Shown here: piece after piece, positions 16,761 through 25,024 of the stretch | Layout of the letters: each line of letters begins with the position of its first letter | Numbering within the stretch: the first letter of the stretch is position 1 | DNA from: Haloplasmataceae bacterium | GTDB taxonomy: Bacteria; Bacillota_I; Bacilli_A; Haloplasmatales; Haloplasmataceae | Length of the DNA: 64,000 nt | Direction: 5' to 3' | NCBI GenBank assembly: GCA_029240795.1 | Contig: JARDZP010000001.1 | Coordinates: 1 to 64,000, forward strand | The notes under the pieces: model-generated | Database searches by the model: none | The model's input: only the letters and a program-made list of their open reading frames with translations | Told to the model about the DNA's origin: nothing | Made by a program: the position numbers and the translations under genes

Positions 16761-16804
16761 AGTATAATACACTGACTGACTAATTGTCAATATCCAGTCA
16801 GTCA
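16761..16804 (-). promoter_or_regulatory. tetR promoter overlapped by a palindromic operator
   Basis: Promoter on the minus strand: TTGACA (16785-16790), 18 bases, TATACT (16761-16766). The arms TGACTGACT (16773-16781) and AGTCAGTCA (16796-16804) flank and overlap the -35 box. TGACTGACT-type palindromes are common TetR-family operators, so binding would block polymerase. Confidence 0.75.
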
Positions 16805-16810
16805 TTTTTC

Positions 16811-16848
16811 AAAAGAAAAAGGCAGATTGCACAATGTACAATCTGCCC
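16811..16848 (-). terminator. Terminator after spoVS
   Basis: GGCAGATTG (16821-16829) and CAATCTGCC (16839-16847) with TTTTTCTTTT beyond on the minus strand. Confidence 0.88.
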
Positions 16849-16887
16849 CATAATCCCCACCCTCAAGTGTTTTCCTATTGAATATAC

Positions 16888-17148
16888 TTAGCGAGCTTCG
16901 ACTATTAATTTGATTGCTGTTCTTTCTTCGCCTTCAATCATTACGTCAGCAAATGCTGGGATACATATTAGATCTTTTCCTGTAGGTGCTACATATCCAC
17001 GAGCGATCGCGATAGCTTTAACAGCTTGGTTAAGTGCGCCGGCACCAATTGATTGCATTTCAACAATACCATGTTCGCGGAAACAATTAGCTAGTGCTCC
17101 GGCTACAGAATTTGGATTGGATTTTGATGAAACTTTTAATACATCCAT
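16888..17148 (-). CDS. spoVS: Stage V sporulation protein S
   Basis: An 86-residue SpoVS, nearly identical to the Bacillus protein: MDVLKVSSKSNPNSVAGAL, EMQSIGAGALNQAVKAIAIA, LICIPAF and EERTAIKLIVEAR. The ATG at 17148 is chosen over a TTG two codons earlier because it follows TAGGAGGTCATTGACT and matches the family N-terminus. It is an Alba-fold, probably nucleic-acid-binding protein needed for spore coat assembly and core dehydration; in B. subtilis it follows ymdB as here. A terminator closes the unit. Confidence 0.97.
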   Translation of the reverse strand: MDVLKVSSKSNPNSVAGALANCFREHGIVEMQSIGAGALNQAVKAIAIARGYVAPTGKDLICIPAFADVMIEGEERTAIKLIVEAR

Positions 17149-17298
17149 AGTCAATGACCTCCTATAAATTTTATTACATTGAAAGTATATTCAATGCCTA
17201 CATATATTATTACCACACACTTTAAAAATTTTCCCTAAATTTATTCGTATGATAGTAATTTAATTGTATTATACTAATAATATACCAAAAACTTTGTA

Positions 17299-17329
17299 GA
17301 AAAAAGAGTTTTTTACAAAAAAACTCTTA
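17299..17329 (-). terminator. Terminator after ymdB
   Basis: AGAGTTTTTT/AAAAAACTCT hairpin with a T-run on the minus strand; its upstream arm overlaps the ymdB stop codon. Confidence 0.75.
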
Positions 17330-18121
17330 TATTTCTATTTTTTTATCAAATATGTTAATTCTTTCTATCTTTATAGCTTTTCCAGTCGATTTATTGACTT
17401 GAATTACGACGGCATTGAATTGAGCATCCCCTTCTTCAACGGGATTGAATTTTACAGGAAGTCCATTAATAAACCTTGAAATTACACTTTCTCTTTCAAC
17501 ACCGATAACACCATTTAATGGACCAGTCATTCCAACGTCGGAAATATATGCGGTTTGTTTAGAAAGTATTCGATTATCAGCAGTTGGTACGTGTGTATGT
17601 GTACCAATTACAGCTGTAGCTCTTCCATCAACGTAATAACCAAAGGCTATTTTTTCACTCGTAGCCTCTGCATGAAGGTCAACGATGATAATAGGTGTAA
17701 TTTGTCTTACCAATTCATATATTTCATCAAAAGCCCTAAAAGGGTCATTTGCTGGCATCATAAAAGTACGTCCAAGTAAATTAATGATCGCAACTTTATA
17801 TTCATTGTAATTATAAATATCGTATCCTTTCCCAGGTATACTCATATCCAAATTAGCTGGTCTTATTAAATTTTTAGCATTATCAATAAAATTAAAAATC
17901 TCACGATTATCAAAAGTGTGATTTCCCATTGTTATAACATTAATACCTTGTTCTAAAAATTCTTTATAAATGACTTCAGTTATTCCTTTGCCATGTGCAG
18001 CGTTTTCTCCATTTGCGATACAATAATTAATTGAATATTGCTCTTTAACTCTAGCGATATATTTTTTTACTGTATCTCTACCTAATGATCCATATATATC
18101 TCCGATAAATAATATATTCAT
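17327..18121 (-). CDS. ymdB: YmdB-type metallophosphoesterase
   Basis: A 264-residue calcineurin-like phosphoesterase of the YmdB family. Metal-binding motifs are GDIYGS (Asp8), NGENAAHGKG (near 37-46), MGNHTFDN (Asn and His near 66-67), VDLHAEATSEK and IGTHTHVPTAD. Family members hydrolyse 2',3'-cyclic nucleotides (possibly cAMP) and control motility/biofilm decisions in B. subtilis. It sits between rny and spoVS in the conserved rny-ymdB-spoVS order, but a terminator separates it from rny. Confidence 0.93.
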   Translation of the reverse strand: MNILFIGDIYGSLGRDTVKKYIARVKEQYSINYCIANGENAAHGKGITEVIYKEFLEQGINVITMGNHTFDNREIFNFIDNAKNLIRPANLDMSIPGKGYDIYNYNEYKVAIINLLGRTFMMPANDPFRAFDEIYELVRQITPIIIVDLHAEATSEKIAFGYYVDGRATAVIGTHTHVPTADNRILSKQTAYISDVGMTGPLNGVIGVERESVISRFINGLPVKFNPVEEGDAQFNAVVIQVNKSTGKAIKIERINIFDKKIEI

Positions 18122-18145
18122 TTCATCAACTTCTTTCTATTTTCC

Positions 18146-18175
18146 AAAAAATAAAGTGGGGAAAACCCCCACTTT
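18146..18175 (-). terminator. Terminator after rny
   Basis: AAAGTGGGG (18153-18161) and CCCCACTTT (18167-18175) followed by ATTTTTTGG on the minus strand. Confidence 0.88.
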
Positions 18176-18182
18176 AAATATT

Positions 18183-19748
18183 TTACTTTGCAACTTCTAC
18201 AGCACGTGTTTCACGAACAACTGTCACTTTAATAGTACCTGGATAATTTAATTGTTCTTCGATTGCTTTTTTAATATCACGAGCTAAACGATGAATTTCT
18301 ACATCATTAATTGTTTCTGGTTTTACAAGTACACGTACTTCTCGACCAGCTTGAATAGCAAATGATTTTTCTACTCCATCGAAGCCATTTGTTATATCTT
18401 CTAGTTTTTCTAAACGATTAACATAATTTTCTAGTGATTCGCTTCTAGCTCCAGGTCTTGCTGCTGATAATGCATCAGCTGCAGCAACTAAAGATGCAAT
18501 AATTGATTTAGGTTCAACATCACCATGATGTGAAGCAATTGCATCTAGTACAACTGCATGCTCACGATATTTTTGAGCGATTTTGTAGCCTATCTCAACA
18601 TGACTTCCTTCAACTTCATGATCAACAGCTTTACCGATGTCATGAAGTAATCCAGCACGTCTTGCTAATATTTCATCTTCACCTATTTCAGCTGCTAATT
18701 TTCCTGCTATAAACGCTGTCTCAATTGAATGTCTTAATACATTTTGCCCATAACTCGTACGATAATTTAAACGACCTAATAATTTTACCAAATCTGGGTG
18801 CAATCTTCCAATTGTAGTTTCAAAAACAGCTTCTTCACCAAGTTCACGTATACGTTCTTCAACATCGCGACGACTTTTTTCTACAACTTCTTCAATTCGT
18901 GCAGGGTGAATACGTCCATCTTGAACTAATGTTTCTAAGGCTAATTTTGCAACCTCTCTTCTGACAGGATCAAAACATGATAGAACTACTGCTTCAGGTG
19001 TATCATCTATTATTAAATCAACACCAGTTAGTGTTTCAATTGTTCTAATATTACGACCTTCTCTACCAATAATACGACCTTTCATATCATCATCAGGTAA
19101 ACTTACTACAGATACCGTTTTCTCACTTGCCATTTCAGCAGCATATTTCTGAATGGCTAATGAAATGTAATTTTTTGCTTTTTTATCTGCTTCAAACTTA
19201 GCTTTGTCTTCTTCATCTTTAATATATTGAGAAATTTCTAAAGACATTTCTTCTTCAACTTTTTTCATGATTATTGCTTGCGCTTGATCTTTAGTTAAAT
19301 TAGCAATCTCTTGTAATTTATTATCTTGTTGACTTAACTTCTCAATAACAAGTTCTTCTTTTTGTTTTAATTCATAGCTTTTGTTTTCAAGCTTTTCTTC
19401 TTTAACTGACAATTGTTCTTCTCTTTTTGTAATCGATTTTTGACGATTATCTAAACTTTCTTCACGATTAGTTACTCTCGATTCAAGTTCTAATACAATT
19501 GCCTTACGTTCTTTTAATTCACGTTCAGTTTCAAGTTTAATCTTGTGTTGTTCTTCTTTAATTTCAATTAATGTTTGTCTTTTTCTGTTTTCTGTTTCTT
19601 TTAATGCTTCATCAATAATTTGTTGGGCTTTATCTTTCGAACGAGCAATTTTATTTTCGAAGATTTGACTTCTAAATAAATATCCTATCAACGTTCCAAC
19701 CATAGTAGCTAACAAAATAGAGATGTAAAACCAAGGGTCATTTAACAT
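18183..19748 (-). CDS. rny: Ribonuclease Y
   Basis: A 521-residue membrane-anchored endoribonuclease. Residues 6-26 are the N-terminal membrane helix, residues 30-190 a long coiled coil rich in Glu/Lys/Arg, residues about 208-270 a KH domain ([16 protein letters not shown]), and residues about 330-430 an HD domain ([37 protein letters not shown]). It starts mRNA turnover at the membrane. The length equals Bacillus RNase Y. It has a consensus-like promoter upstream and GGAGGTGGCGTC before the ATG. Confidence 0.97.
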   Translation of the reverse strand: MLNDPWFYISILLATMVGTLIGYLFRSQIFENKIARSKDKAQQIIDEALKETENRKRQTLIEIKEEQHKIKLETERELKERKAIVLELESRVTNREESLDNRQKSITKREEQLSVKEEKLENKSYELKQKEELVIEKLSQQDNKLQEIANLTKDQAQAIIMKKVEEEMSLEISQYIKDEEDKAKFEADKKAKNYISLAIQKYAAEMASEKTVSVVSLPDDDMKGRIIGREGRNIRTIETLTGVDLIIDDTPEAVVLSCFDPVRREVAKLALETLVQDGRIHPARIEEVVEKSRRDVEERIRELGEEAVFETTIGRLHPDLVKLLGRLNYRTSYGQNVLRHSIETAFIAGKLAAEIGEDEILARRAGLLHDIGKAVDHEVEGSHVEIGYKIAQKYREHAVVLDAIASHHGDVEPKSIIASLVAAADALSAARPGARSESLENYVNRLEKLEDITNGFDGVEKSFAIQAGREVRVLVKPETINDVEIHRLARDIKKAIEEQLNYPGTIKVTVVRETRAVEVAK

Positions 19749-19816
19749 GACGCCACCTCCAATATTTGTTTTTAAGCTAAGTACGGTTAGACAAAATGTA
19801 TACTACATTTACTAAT

Positions 19817-19845
19817 ATATTACATTTTTTTTAACTTCAAGTCAA
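19817..19845 (-). promoter_or_regulatory. Promoter of rny
   Basis: TTGACT (19840-19845), 17 bases, TAATAT (19817-19822) on the minus strand, giving a leader of about 60 bases. Confidence 0.65.
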
Positions 19846-20144
19846 GATAAAAAGACTAGTGTTACAAAACTTAGTTACTTTTTTGTAAAAAGTTAACATT
19901 TTAAGTATACACTTTATATATTTTTACCTTAATTCATGTATTTTATTTCAAATTAATTCATTTTCATTATGAAACAAATTTTAATTAAATATTCTTAAAA
20001 ACAAAAATTCAACTAGATCAATAATAATTAACTACTATAAAAAGTCTCTTCTATTAAATTACTTTAGTTGTACATTCTTTTTAGTATAAATATTACTAAG
20101 TATGTATTATATTATTTCATCTCATTTAGCTAACTTCTATATAA
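19846..20144. other. AT-rich intergenic stretch, no gene seen
   Basis: About 300 bases between the rny promoter and the next gene's terminator. Only a short palindrome (TTACAAAACTTAGTTACTTTTTTGTAA near 19860-19890) was noted; no open frame with a ribosome site or recognisable RNA was found. Confidence 0.5.
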
Positions 20145-20171
20145 CAAAAAGAGATATCGTAAAATATCTCT
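20145..20171 (-). terminator. Terminator after the PH-like membrane protein gene
   Basis: GAGATAT (20151-20157) / ATATCTC (20164-20170) with TTTTTGTTAT beyond on the minus strand. Confidence 0.75.
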
Positions 20172-20179
20172 TATTAACA

Positions 20180-20722
20180 CTACTCTATTCTTACACCATT
20201 ATTTATATAAAATTGATTTACATTAATTAATGCATCTTGATACATTTCTTTTTCAAATAATTCTGATATTAAAACCATTATTGTATAAAAACTTTCATAA
20301 GCGATTAGTACTTTAAATTTTTTGTTTTCTGTAACTACAAATAATGCTTTATTAGAATTTTTAAATTCGATTTTTTGTACGTTTTCCCATTTTAATTCTT
20401 TAACTTTACCTAAGGCATTTTTAACAGAAAGTTTTTCTTCATTGAATAAAACTTGTTCATTACAAGCTTTTAAAGTCCAATATATTCCAAATAATATACA
20501 TATTGCGATAAACGCGAATATGGGAAAATTATCTGCTGGATTATCACTTAGTTGACCTGGAATAAAAGGAATAACTGCTAAACCTAAACCTACTAATAAA
20601 ATTCCAATTCCAACTACTAGTTGAAATTTACCAAGTTTTAGCACGAAATATCCTTGTTCATTTTTGTTAGTTACTGTAAAAGACTTTTGAAATATCCCTC
20701 TTTGTGTTTGTTGTGATTGCAT
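20180..20722 (-). CDS. Two-helix membrane protein, possible bacterial PH-like domain
   Basis: A 180-residue protein from the ATG at 20722, which follows ATGGAGGGTATTAAT. Two membrane helices (about 35-55 and 67-84, counted from that start) are followed by a beta-rich soluble part (LFNEEKLSVKNALGKVKELK, WENVQKIEFKNSNKALFVVT). The WENVxKIE-type strand pattern resembles bacterial PH (YdbT/YcxE-type) domains, but this is a fold guess. It stands alone between rny and recA. Function unknown. Confidence 0.6.
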   Translation of the reverse strand: MQSQQTQRGIFQKSFTVTNKNEQGYFVLKLGKFQLVVGIGILLVGLGLAVIPFIPGQLSDNPADNFPIFAFIAICILFGIYWTLKACNEQVLFNEEKLSVKNALGKVKELKWENVQKIEFKNSNKALFVVTENKKFKVLIAYESFYTIMVLISELFEKEMYQDALINVNQFYINNGVRIE

Positions 20723-20789
20723 ATTAATACCCTCCATTTAAAATATATACTAATTATATATTGATTTTTAAAAATTTTCAATATTTAGC

Positions 20790-20822
20790 AAAAAAAAAGA
20801 TATCCAAATGAATATCTTTTAA
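20790..20822 (-). terminator. Terminator after recA
   Basis: AAAAGATAT / ATATCTTTT hairpin (loop TCATTTGG on the minus strand) merging into a run of nine T. Confidence 0.85.
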
Positions 20823-20827
20823 ATATT

Positions 20828-21877
20828 TTAGAAATCTTCTGGTTCCGCTTCTTCTTCACCATCAGAACTAGTTAGTACATCTGCGTTAATTTTTAGTGAT
20901 TCACGAATTTTCGCTTCAATTTCCCCGGCTATTAATGGGTTATCACGTAAAAATTGTTTTGCATTTTCTCTACCTTGGCCAATTTTTTCATTATTGTAAG
21001 CAAACCAAGCACCACTTTTATTCACTATTTCAAGTTCTACACCTAAATCAACGATTTCGCCTTCTTTAGAAATACCACGACCATACACAATATCGATTTC
21101 AGTTGTTTTAAATGGTGATGCAACTTTATTTTTAACGACTTTAACTTTCGTATTGTTACCTACGATATCTGTTCCTATTTTTAATTGTTCACCACGACGA
21201 ACTTCTAAACGAACAGTCGCATAGAATTTTAACGCTCTACCTCCTGGTGTTGTTTCAGGATTACCAAACATAACTCCAACTTTTTCACGAATTTGATTAA
21301 TGAAAATAATGATACACTTAGATTTACTTATAGCACCAGCTAATTTACGCATAGCTTGAGACATAAGTCTAGCTTGAAGTCCTATATGAGAGTCCCCCAT
21401 TTCGCCTTCAATTTCAGCCTCAGGAACTAAAGCCGCTACAGAGTCGACAACAATCATATCAATCGCATTACTTCTTACTAAAGCTTCAGCGATTTCTAAT
21501 CCTTGTTCACCTGTATCTGGCTGTGATAATAACAAGTTTTCAATATCAACGCCCAAGTTTTTCGCATATTTTGGATCTAGTGCATGTTCAGCATCAATAA
21601 ATGCGGCATTTCCGCCCGCTTTTTGAATTTCGGCTATAGCATGTAATGCAAATGTCGTTTTACCTGAACTTTCTGGTCCATAAATTTCTACAATTCTTCC
21701 GCGTGGATAACCACCTACACCTAATGCAGCATCTAGCCCTATTGAGCCTGATGAAACTACTTCAATTGACATATTTGCGTCAGCACCAAGTTTCATAATA
21801 GCACCTTTACCAAATTGTTTTTCTATCTGTTTTAATGCACTATCTAACGCTGCTTGGCGATTATTATTTGTTGCCAT
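20828..21877 (-). CDS. recA: RecA recombinase
   Basis: A 349-residue RecA. Walker A GPESSGKT is at residues 67-74, Walker B is in [20 protein letters not shown], the DNA-binding loops are [20 protein letters not shown] and [20 protein letters not shown], and the acidic tail ends EEEAEPEDF. It forms ATP-dependent filaments on single-stranded DNA for strand exchange and LexA cleavage. No intein. The promoter carries a LexA-type SOS box. Ribosome site GGGAGGAAAATTGA. Confidence 0.99.
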   Translation of the reverse strand: MATNNNRQAALDSALKQIEKQFGKGAIMKLGADANMSIEVVSSGSIGLDAALGVGGYPRGRIVEIYGPESSGKTTFALHAIAEIQKAGGNAAFIDAEHALDPKYAKNLGVDIENLLLSQPDTGEQGLEIAEALVRSNAIDMIVVDSVAALVPEAEIEGEMGDSHIGLQARLMSQAMRKLAGAISKSKCIIIFINQIREKVGVMFGNPETTPGGRALKFYATVRLEVRRGEQLKIGTDIVGNNTKVKVVKNKVASPFKTTEIDIVYGRGISKEGEIVDLGVELEIVNKSGAWFAYNNEKIGQGRENAKQFLRDNPLIAGEIEAKIRESLKINADVLTSSDGEEEAEPEDF

Positions 21878-21943
21878 TCAATTTTCCTCCCAAATATTAA
21901 GACTAATATTATATACGACGTAGTTCTTATATTTTCTATCTTA

Positions 21944-21972
21944 ATTATACTCTATTTTTTATAGCAAAGCAA
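21944..21972 (-). promoter_or_regulatory. recA promoter
   Basis: On the minus strand TTGCTT (21967-21972), 17 bases, TATAAT (21944-21949). The -35 box abuts the SOS box. Confidence 0.8.
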
Positions 21973-21985
21973 GAACGATTGTTCG
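21972..21985. promoter_or_regulatory. LexA (SOS) box of recA
   Basis: AGAACGATTGTTCG fits the Gram-positive LexA/DinR consensus CGAAC-N4-GTTCG with one mismatch and touches the recA -35 box, where a bound repressor would exclude polymerase. Confidence 0.85.
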
Positions 21986-22561
21986 TTATTTTGAAGAAAA
22001 GATAATATGTTTATTTTTAAAGAAATAATCCGCTCCAGAGATAATGGTTAAGAGTGTTGCTAATGCGATTAAGACAATGACAACCACATTTACTAAACTT
22101 AATTCTACAAACAATTCACTATATCCTTTGTTCACGATAAATAAAACAATAATTAAAATCATTTGTGAAATCGTCTTCGCTTTACCTAATGGGCTAGCTG
22201 CGATTATTTTACCTTCTCCTACAGCTAATGTACGAATACCAGTTACCATAAACTCTCTTGATAGAATAATAATAGGTACAAATGCTGGTAATAATGCATC
22301 ACCACTTCCTATTCCTTCAATAGCCATTAAGAGTGCCGCTGTAACTAATAATTTATCAGCTAACGGGTCCATAAATTTCCCAAAGGTAGTTACTAAATTA
22401 TATTTTCTTGCGATGTTCCCATCTAGAAAATCAGTAAATGAAGCAACCGCAAATACTACTACAGCGTAAATATTCGCATTCGGGATAGGTAAGTAACATA
22501 GTACTACAAATAATGGAATCATCAAAATACGTAACATAGTTAATTTATTAGGTAAATTCAA
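21986..22561 (-). CDS. pgsA: Phosphatidylglycerophosphate synthase
   Basis: CDP-diacylglycerol-glycerol-3-phosphate 3-phosphatidyltransferase, 191 residues. The CDP-alcohol phosphotransferase signature is DFLDGNIARKYNLVTTFGKF then MDPLADKLL (residues about 43-72), with the D-G-x2-A-R-x8-G-x3-D-x3-D spacing. Five to six hydrophobic helices are present. It makes the precursor of phosphatidylglycerol in the membrane. The start appears to be TTG, preceded by AAGGATGTGAAAATAA; no ATG lies nearby. pgsA-recA adjacency is common in Bacillota. Confidence 0.96.
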   Translation of the reverse strand: MNLPNKLTMLRILMIPLFVVLCYLPIPNANIYAVVVFAVASFTDFLDGNIARKYNLVTTFGKFMDPLADKLLVTAALLMAIEGIGSGDALLPAFVPIIILSREFMVTGIRTLAVGEGKIIAASPLGKAKTISQMILIIVLFIVNKGYSELFVELSLVNVVVIVLIALATLLTIISGADYFFKNKHIIFSSK

Positions 22562-22640
22562 TTATTTTCACATCCTTATATAATTAATAAGTAGATTATA
22601 ACATAAAAATATTATTTTCTACAACATTTCTTATTTATTA

Positions 22641-22705
22641 GAAAGATAAAAGCATCAATTTTTTTAAAAATTCTATTGACTATTAGAAAAACATTGGTAT
22701 TTCCC
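22641..22705. repeat. Copy of a dispersed repeat also found at 57.4 kb
   Basis: The stretch around AGCATCAATTTTTTTAAAAA...ATTGACTATTAGAAAAACA closely matches the left part of the element at 57404-57585 (CGCATCAATTTTTTTAATAA...ATTGACCTTTAGGAAAACA). The matching right terminus is absent or degraded here. The rest of 22562-22864 shows no gene. Confidence 0.5.
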
Positions 22706-22864
22706 TTTTTTATCGTATGATATATTAAGTAATACCTAATATTTAGATGTATATGCCCCGAGCATGTCTATTAACTAGGTGGTGAAAATATAAAATCACG
22801 ATTCACATCCTTTTGAATGCTTTTGTTGATTATTCAGATACAATCATAATTATAATTATATAAA

Positions 22865-22912
22865 ATAAAAAATCCATATTTATTAACATTATGTTCAGTT
22901 TAAGGGTTTTTA
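22865..22912 (+). repeat. Left inverted repeat of the 22.9-24.3 kb island
   Basis: Carries ATTATGTTCAGTTTAAGG, found again as the reverse complement CCTTAAACTGAACATAAT at 24269-24286. Confidence 0.75.
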
Positions 22913-23011
22913 TTAAATAAATTAACTCTAATTCTCATATGAAAACTCAGTATAAATCACATTTATCTATAATAATTAAAGAAATTAGTATAACTAAACA
23001 AAGACTTACAA

Positions 23012-23040
23012 GAAAAGAGCGCCAAGATGACGCTCTTTTC
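23012..23040. terminator. Hairpin terminator downstream of the island membrane gene
   Basis: GAAAAGAGCG (23012-23021) and CGCTCTTTTC (23031-23040) pair perfectly. It is 18 bases past the stop of the minus-strand gene; the T-run is short on both strands. Confidence 0.7.
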
Positions 23041-23058
23041 AATTTATATATCAACTAT

Positions 23059-23451
23059 TTATTCCTCAGAAGTCAAAATCTCATAAGCAGTAATGATGTT
23101 CACCATATAATCACTGATCATCATTTCATGATTTTCATAACCTTCTTTAAGTTTTTTCAGATTCTTATTCTTTAATCTTAATAAGATTATACATTTTTCT
23201 TTGTCAGTTTTATAATTATTTAAAATCCAAATAAATTTCATTCGACGTTTAAAGCCTAATAAAGTCAAAGCATAAAAAAAGATAGTCAGTAACAAGAAAA
23301 AAATAAAAGTAAAAGAGAAAAATTCCATGCCCATATAAATAAATAAAAAAGTAAAAAAACTGAAAACAATAGCAATAATCATGGTTTGTATAAACATTTT
23401 TTTCATAAACTTTATAATTTCACTTATATGTTCTTCAAATTTTAAATTCAT
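23059..23451 (-). CDS. Unknown two-helix membrane protein
   Basis: A 130-residue protein with a basic N-terminus, two adjacent membrane helices (about 20-40 and 44-67) and a charged C-terminal tail ending in YMVNIITAYEILTSEE. Ribosome site TTGGAGGGATATT is good, so it is probably expressed. No family was recognised. It is the only intact-looking gene inside the inverted-repeat-bounded island, and a terminator follows directly. Confidence 0.6.
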   Translation of the reverse strand: MNLKFEEHISEIIKFMKKMFIQTMIIAIVFSFFTFLFIYMGMEFFSFTFIFFLLLTIFFYALTLLGFKRRMKFIWILNNYKTDKEKCIILLRLKNKNLKKLKEGYENHEMMISDYMVNIITAYEILTSEE

Positions 23452-23520
23452 AATATCCCTCCAATTAAATAGCTTTATAATAGAATTTATATGATTTTAT
23501 CAGTTAATGAGTAGGCGGCA

Positions 23521-23786
23521 TTAAGCCGCTTTGTTTGGTTGAAGTTTTGCTATTAGTTCTTCTAAACCTAATTCTTTAATTGAATTAATAAATTTGACAT
23601 TATCTCTATCATTAAATCTCTCCTCGATAAAAGGCTCATCAGTATATTCTAGAAAAAAACGAAGTAAGTAATCGACTACATCTTCAAAGCCCATATACAA
23701 AGATCCTTTATTAAGTAATAAGAACTAGTATAAATCTTCTCACCTTTGATATCTCGTAATGTTTTAGTGATTTTTAATTTTTCCAT
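23521..23786 (-). pseudogene. Split or frameshifted small gene
   Basis: Frame 1 starts at ATG 23786 after an ideal AGGAGGAATACTA site and reads MEKLKITKTLRDIKGEKIYT up to a stop at 23676 (36 residues). Frame 2 overlaps it, starts at ATG 23694 without a ribosome site and gives 57 residues (GFEDVVDYLLRFFLEYTDEP ... KLQPNKAA). A single-base indel near 23700 would join them into one product of about 85 residues. Neither part is recognised. It could also be two translationally coupled mini-genes. Confidence 0.45.
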
Positions 23787-23892
23787 TAGTATTCCTCCTA
23801 AATCATTTGTATCATTAAAAACAAAAGGAGATGTTTATTGAAACACAAATTCAAAAAGAGGATAAAGACGAGTTATCAAGATAATTATATAT

Positions 23893-24090
23893 TCATATTT
23901 CTTTTAAATTCTTAATCAATGTCAAATCAGTTACAAACCTATTCATAATATTCTTATGTTTGGATTTTAATTCATTAAAATAATCAAGTGCTTCGTGTTT
24001 TTCTATAAATTCTAAACACTTTTCATAAAAAAGATTAAATTTTGTGTAATATGTTTCAGCACCTATATTGAGTCGTTGAATACATAACAT
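23893..24090 (-). CDS. Doubtful 65-codon open frame
   Basis: Encodes a charged, helical 65-residue product (FNLFYEKCLEFIEKHEALDY). No ribosome site precedes the ATG and no family is recognised. Composition is protein-like, so it may be the tail of a degraded gene inside the island rather than an active gene. Confidence 0.3.
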   Translation of the reverse strand: MLCIQRLNIGAETYYTKFNLFYEKCLEFIEKHEALDYFNELKSKHKNIMNRFVTDLTLIKNLKEI

Positions 24091-24190
24091 TAGTTTATGT
24101 AGATTTATTGTGCGTTTTTAATTACGATTTTTACATTTTTTACCTATTATTATTATAACCAAAATATAGAAAATCACAAACATAATTAAT

Positions 24191-24234
24191 AAAAAAGGCA
24201 CAAGCAATCTTTTATGATTTTTCTTGTGCTTTTT
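24191..24234 (-). terminator. Terminator near the right end of the island
   Basis: AAGCACAAG / CTTGTGCCTTTTTT stem with a loop of about 18 bases on the minus strand, upstream of the right inverted repeat. Nothing else is seen between 24091 and 24394 besides this and the repeat. Confidence 0.65.
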
Positions 24235-24260
24235 ATATATATTCTATTATAGATTTAGGT

Positions 24261-24310
24261 TTATAAAACCTTAAACTGAACATAATGATATATTAAATAT
24301 GGATTTTTTT
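24261..24310 (-). repeat. Right inverted repeat of the island
   Basis: Reverse complement of the 22865-22912 repeat, with small gaps around the ATATTTA segment. Confidence 0.75.
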
Positions 24311-24394
24311 AAAAAGTAGTAACTCTTTTCACTTTTATCCGAATTACATCTTTCATACAATGTTTGTAAAATACTTATCTCCACTTTGCTACCT

Positions 24395-24946
24395 TTAGAT
24401 AATCTTATCAATTAATTCTAAGAACAGTAGATAACCTGCTAAAGTTAAGTGTATACCGTCAAGACTATATATATTTTTTAAATTTCCCTGATCATCTTTA
24501 AAATATTGATTAAGATCGATGTATTCAAAATTATATTTATATGAAATTTGTTCTATTTCGCGGTTTAAATTATCGATTCCTTCGTTATATTCACCCAATA
24601 AATCATTACTAAACAAGCTATTTTCACCTAATGGAAAGATTGATAAACTGTAAAATTTAGTATCAGGTAAATTGTGTGTTAATTGAGTTAATATAACTTC
24701 ATAATTACTGATAATATTAATTACCTCAGGATGGCTCCAAATGCCTTTATTAACTAAATAATCATTGATACCGATAAGCAGAAACAGCTTTTTAGGATTA
24801 TATTGATAGACAGTATTGATCCGGTTTAATATTTCTGTAGTTTTATCGCCGCCGATACCCAAGTTAATTGCATGCTCGACTTTATCTAACAATTTAAAAT
24901 TTGCGGTTATCGAATCACCTAAAAATAGGATATTGTCAGTAGTCAT
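24395..24946 (-). CDS. SGNH/GDSL-family hydrolase
   Basis: A 183-residue esterase-type SGNH hydrolase. Block I is LFLGDSITANF (Ser near residue 12), block II is GIGGDKTTEIL, block III LLIGINDYL (Gly-x-Asn), and block V DGIHLTLAGY with the Asp-His pair. No signal peptide, so it acts in the cytoplasm. As the last gene of the 20-gene glycan cluster (79 bases after a solute-binding protein gene), it may remove acetyl groups from imported sugars. Ribosome site AAGGAGATGAAATT. Confidence 0.88.
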   Translation of the reverse strand: MTTDNILFLGDSITANFKLLDKVEHAINLGIGGDKTTEILNRINTVYQYNPKKLFLLIGINDYLVNKGIWSHPEVINIISNYEVILTQLTHNLPDTKFYSLSIFPLGENSLFSNDLLGEYNEGIDNLNREIEQISYKYNFEYIDLNQYFKDDQGNLKNIYSLDGIHLTLAGYLLFLELIDKII

Positions 24947-25024
24947 AATTTCATCTCCTTATATATCTATTAAAGAAAGTACTATTCTTAGAAAAAAATA
25001 GCACCATCTTTAAATTATAAATAA

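Larger units (their letters stand above)
22865..24310. mobile_element. Small island bounded by ~45-bp inverted repeats
   Basis: The left end (22865-22912, containing AATCCATATTTATTAACATT then ATGTTCAGTTTAAGGGTTTT) is repeated in inverse at 24261-24310 with roughly 40 matching positions. Inside lie an unknown two-helix membrane protein gene, a broken or split small gene and a doubtful 65-codon frame. No transposase is present, so this could be a non-autonomous mobile unit or the remains of an insertion; it may also be an ancient duplication. Confidence 0.45.

Noticed and set aside
16888-17160. Sigma-H promoter for spoVS
   Set aside because: A GAAT-type -10 can be found upstream, but the matching -35 element is too weak to assign.
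22741-22840. Possible riboswitch or small RNA near GCCCCGAGCATG
   Set aside because: No known riboswitch core, no terminator and no gene directly downstream on either strand.
22939-23175. 78-codon plus-strand frame in the island
   Set aside because: It runs through the terminator hairpin and antisense to the membrane-protein gene, with no ribosome site.
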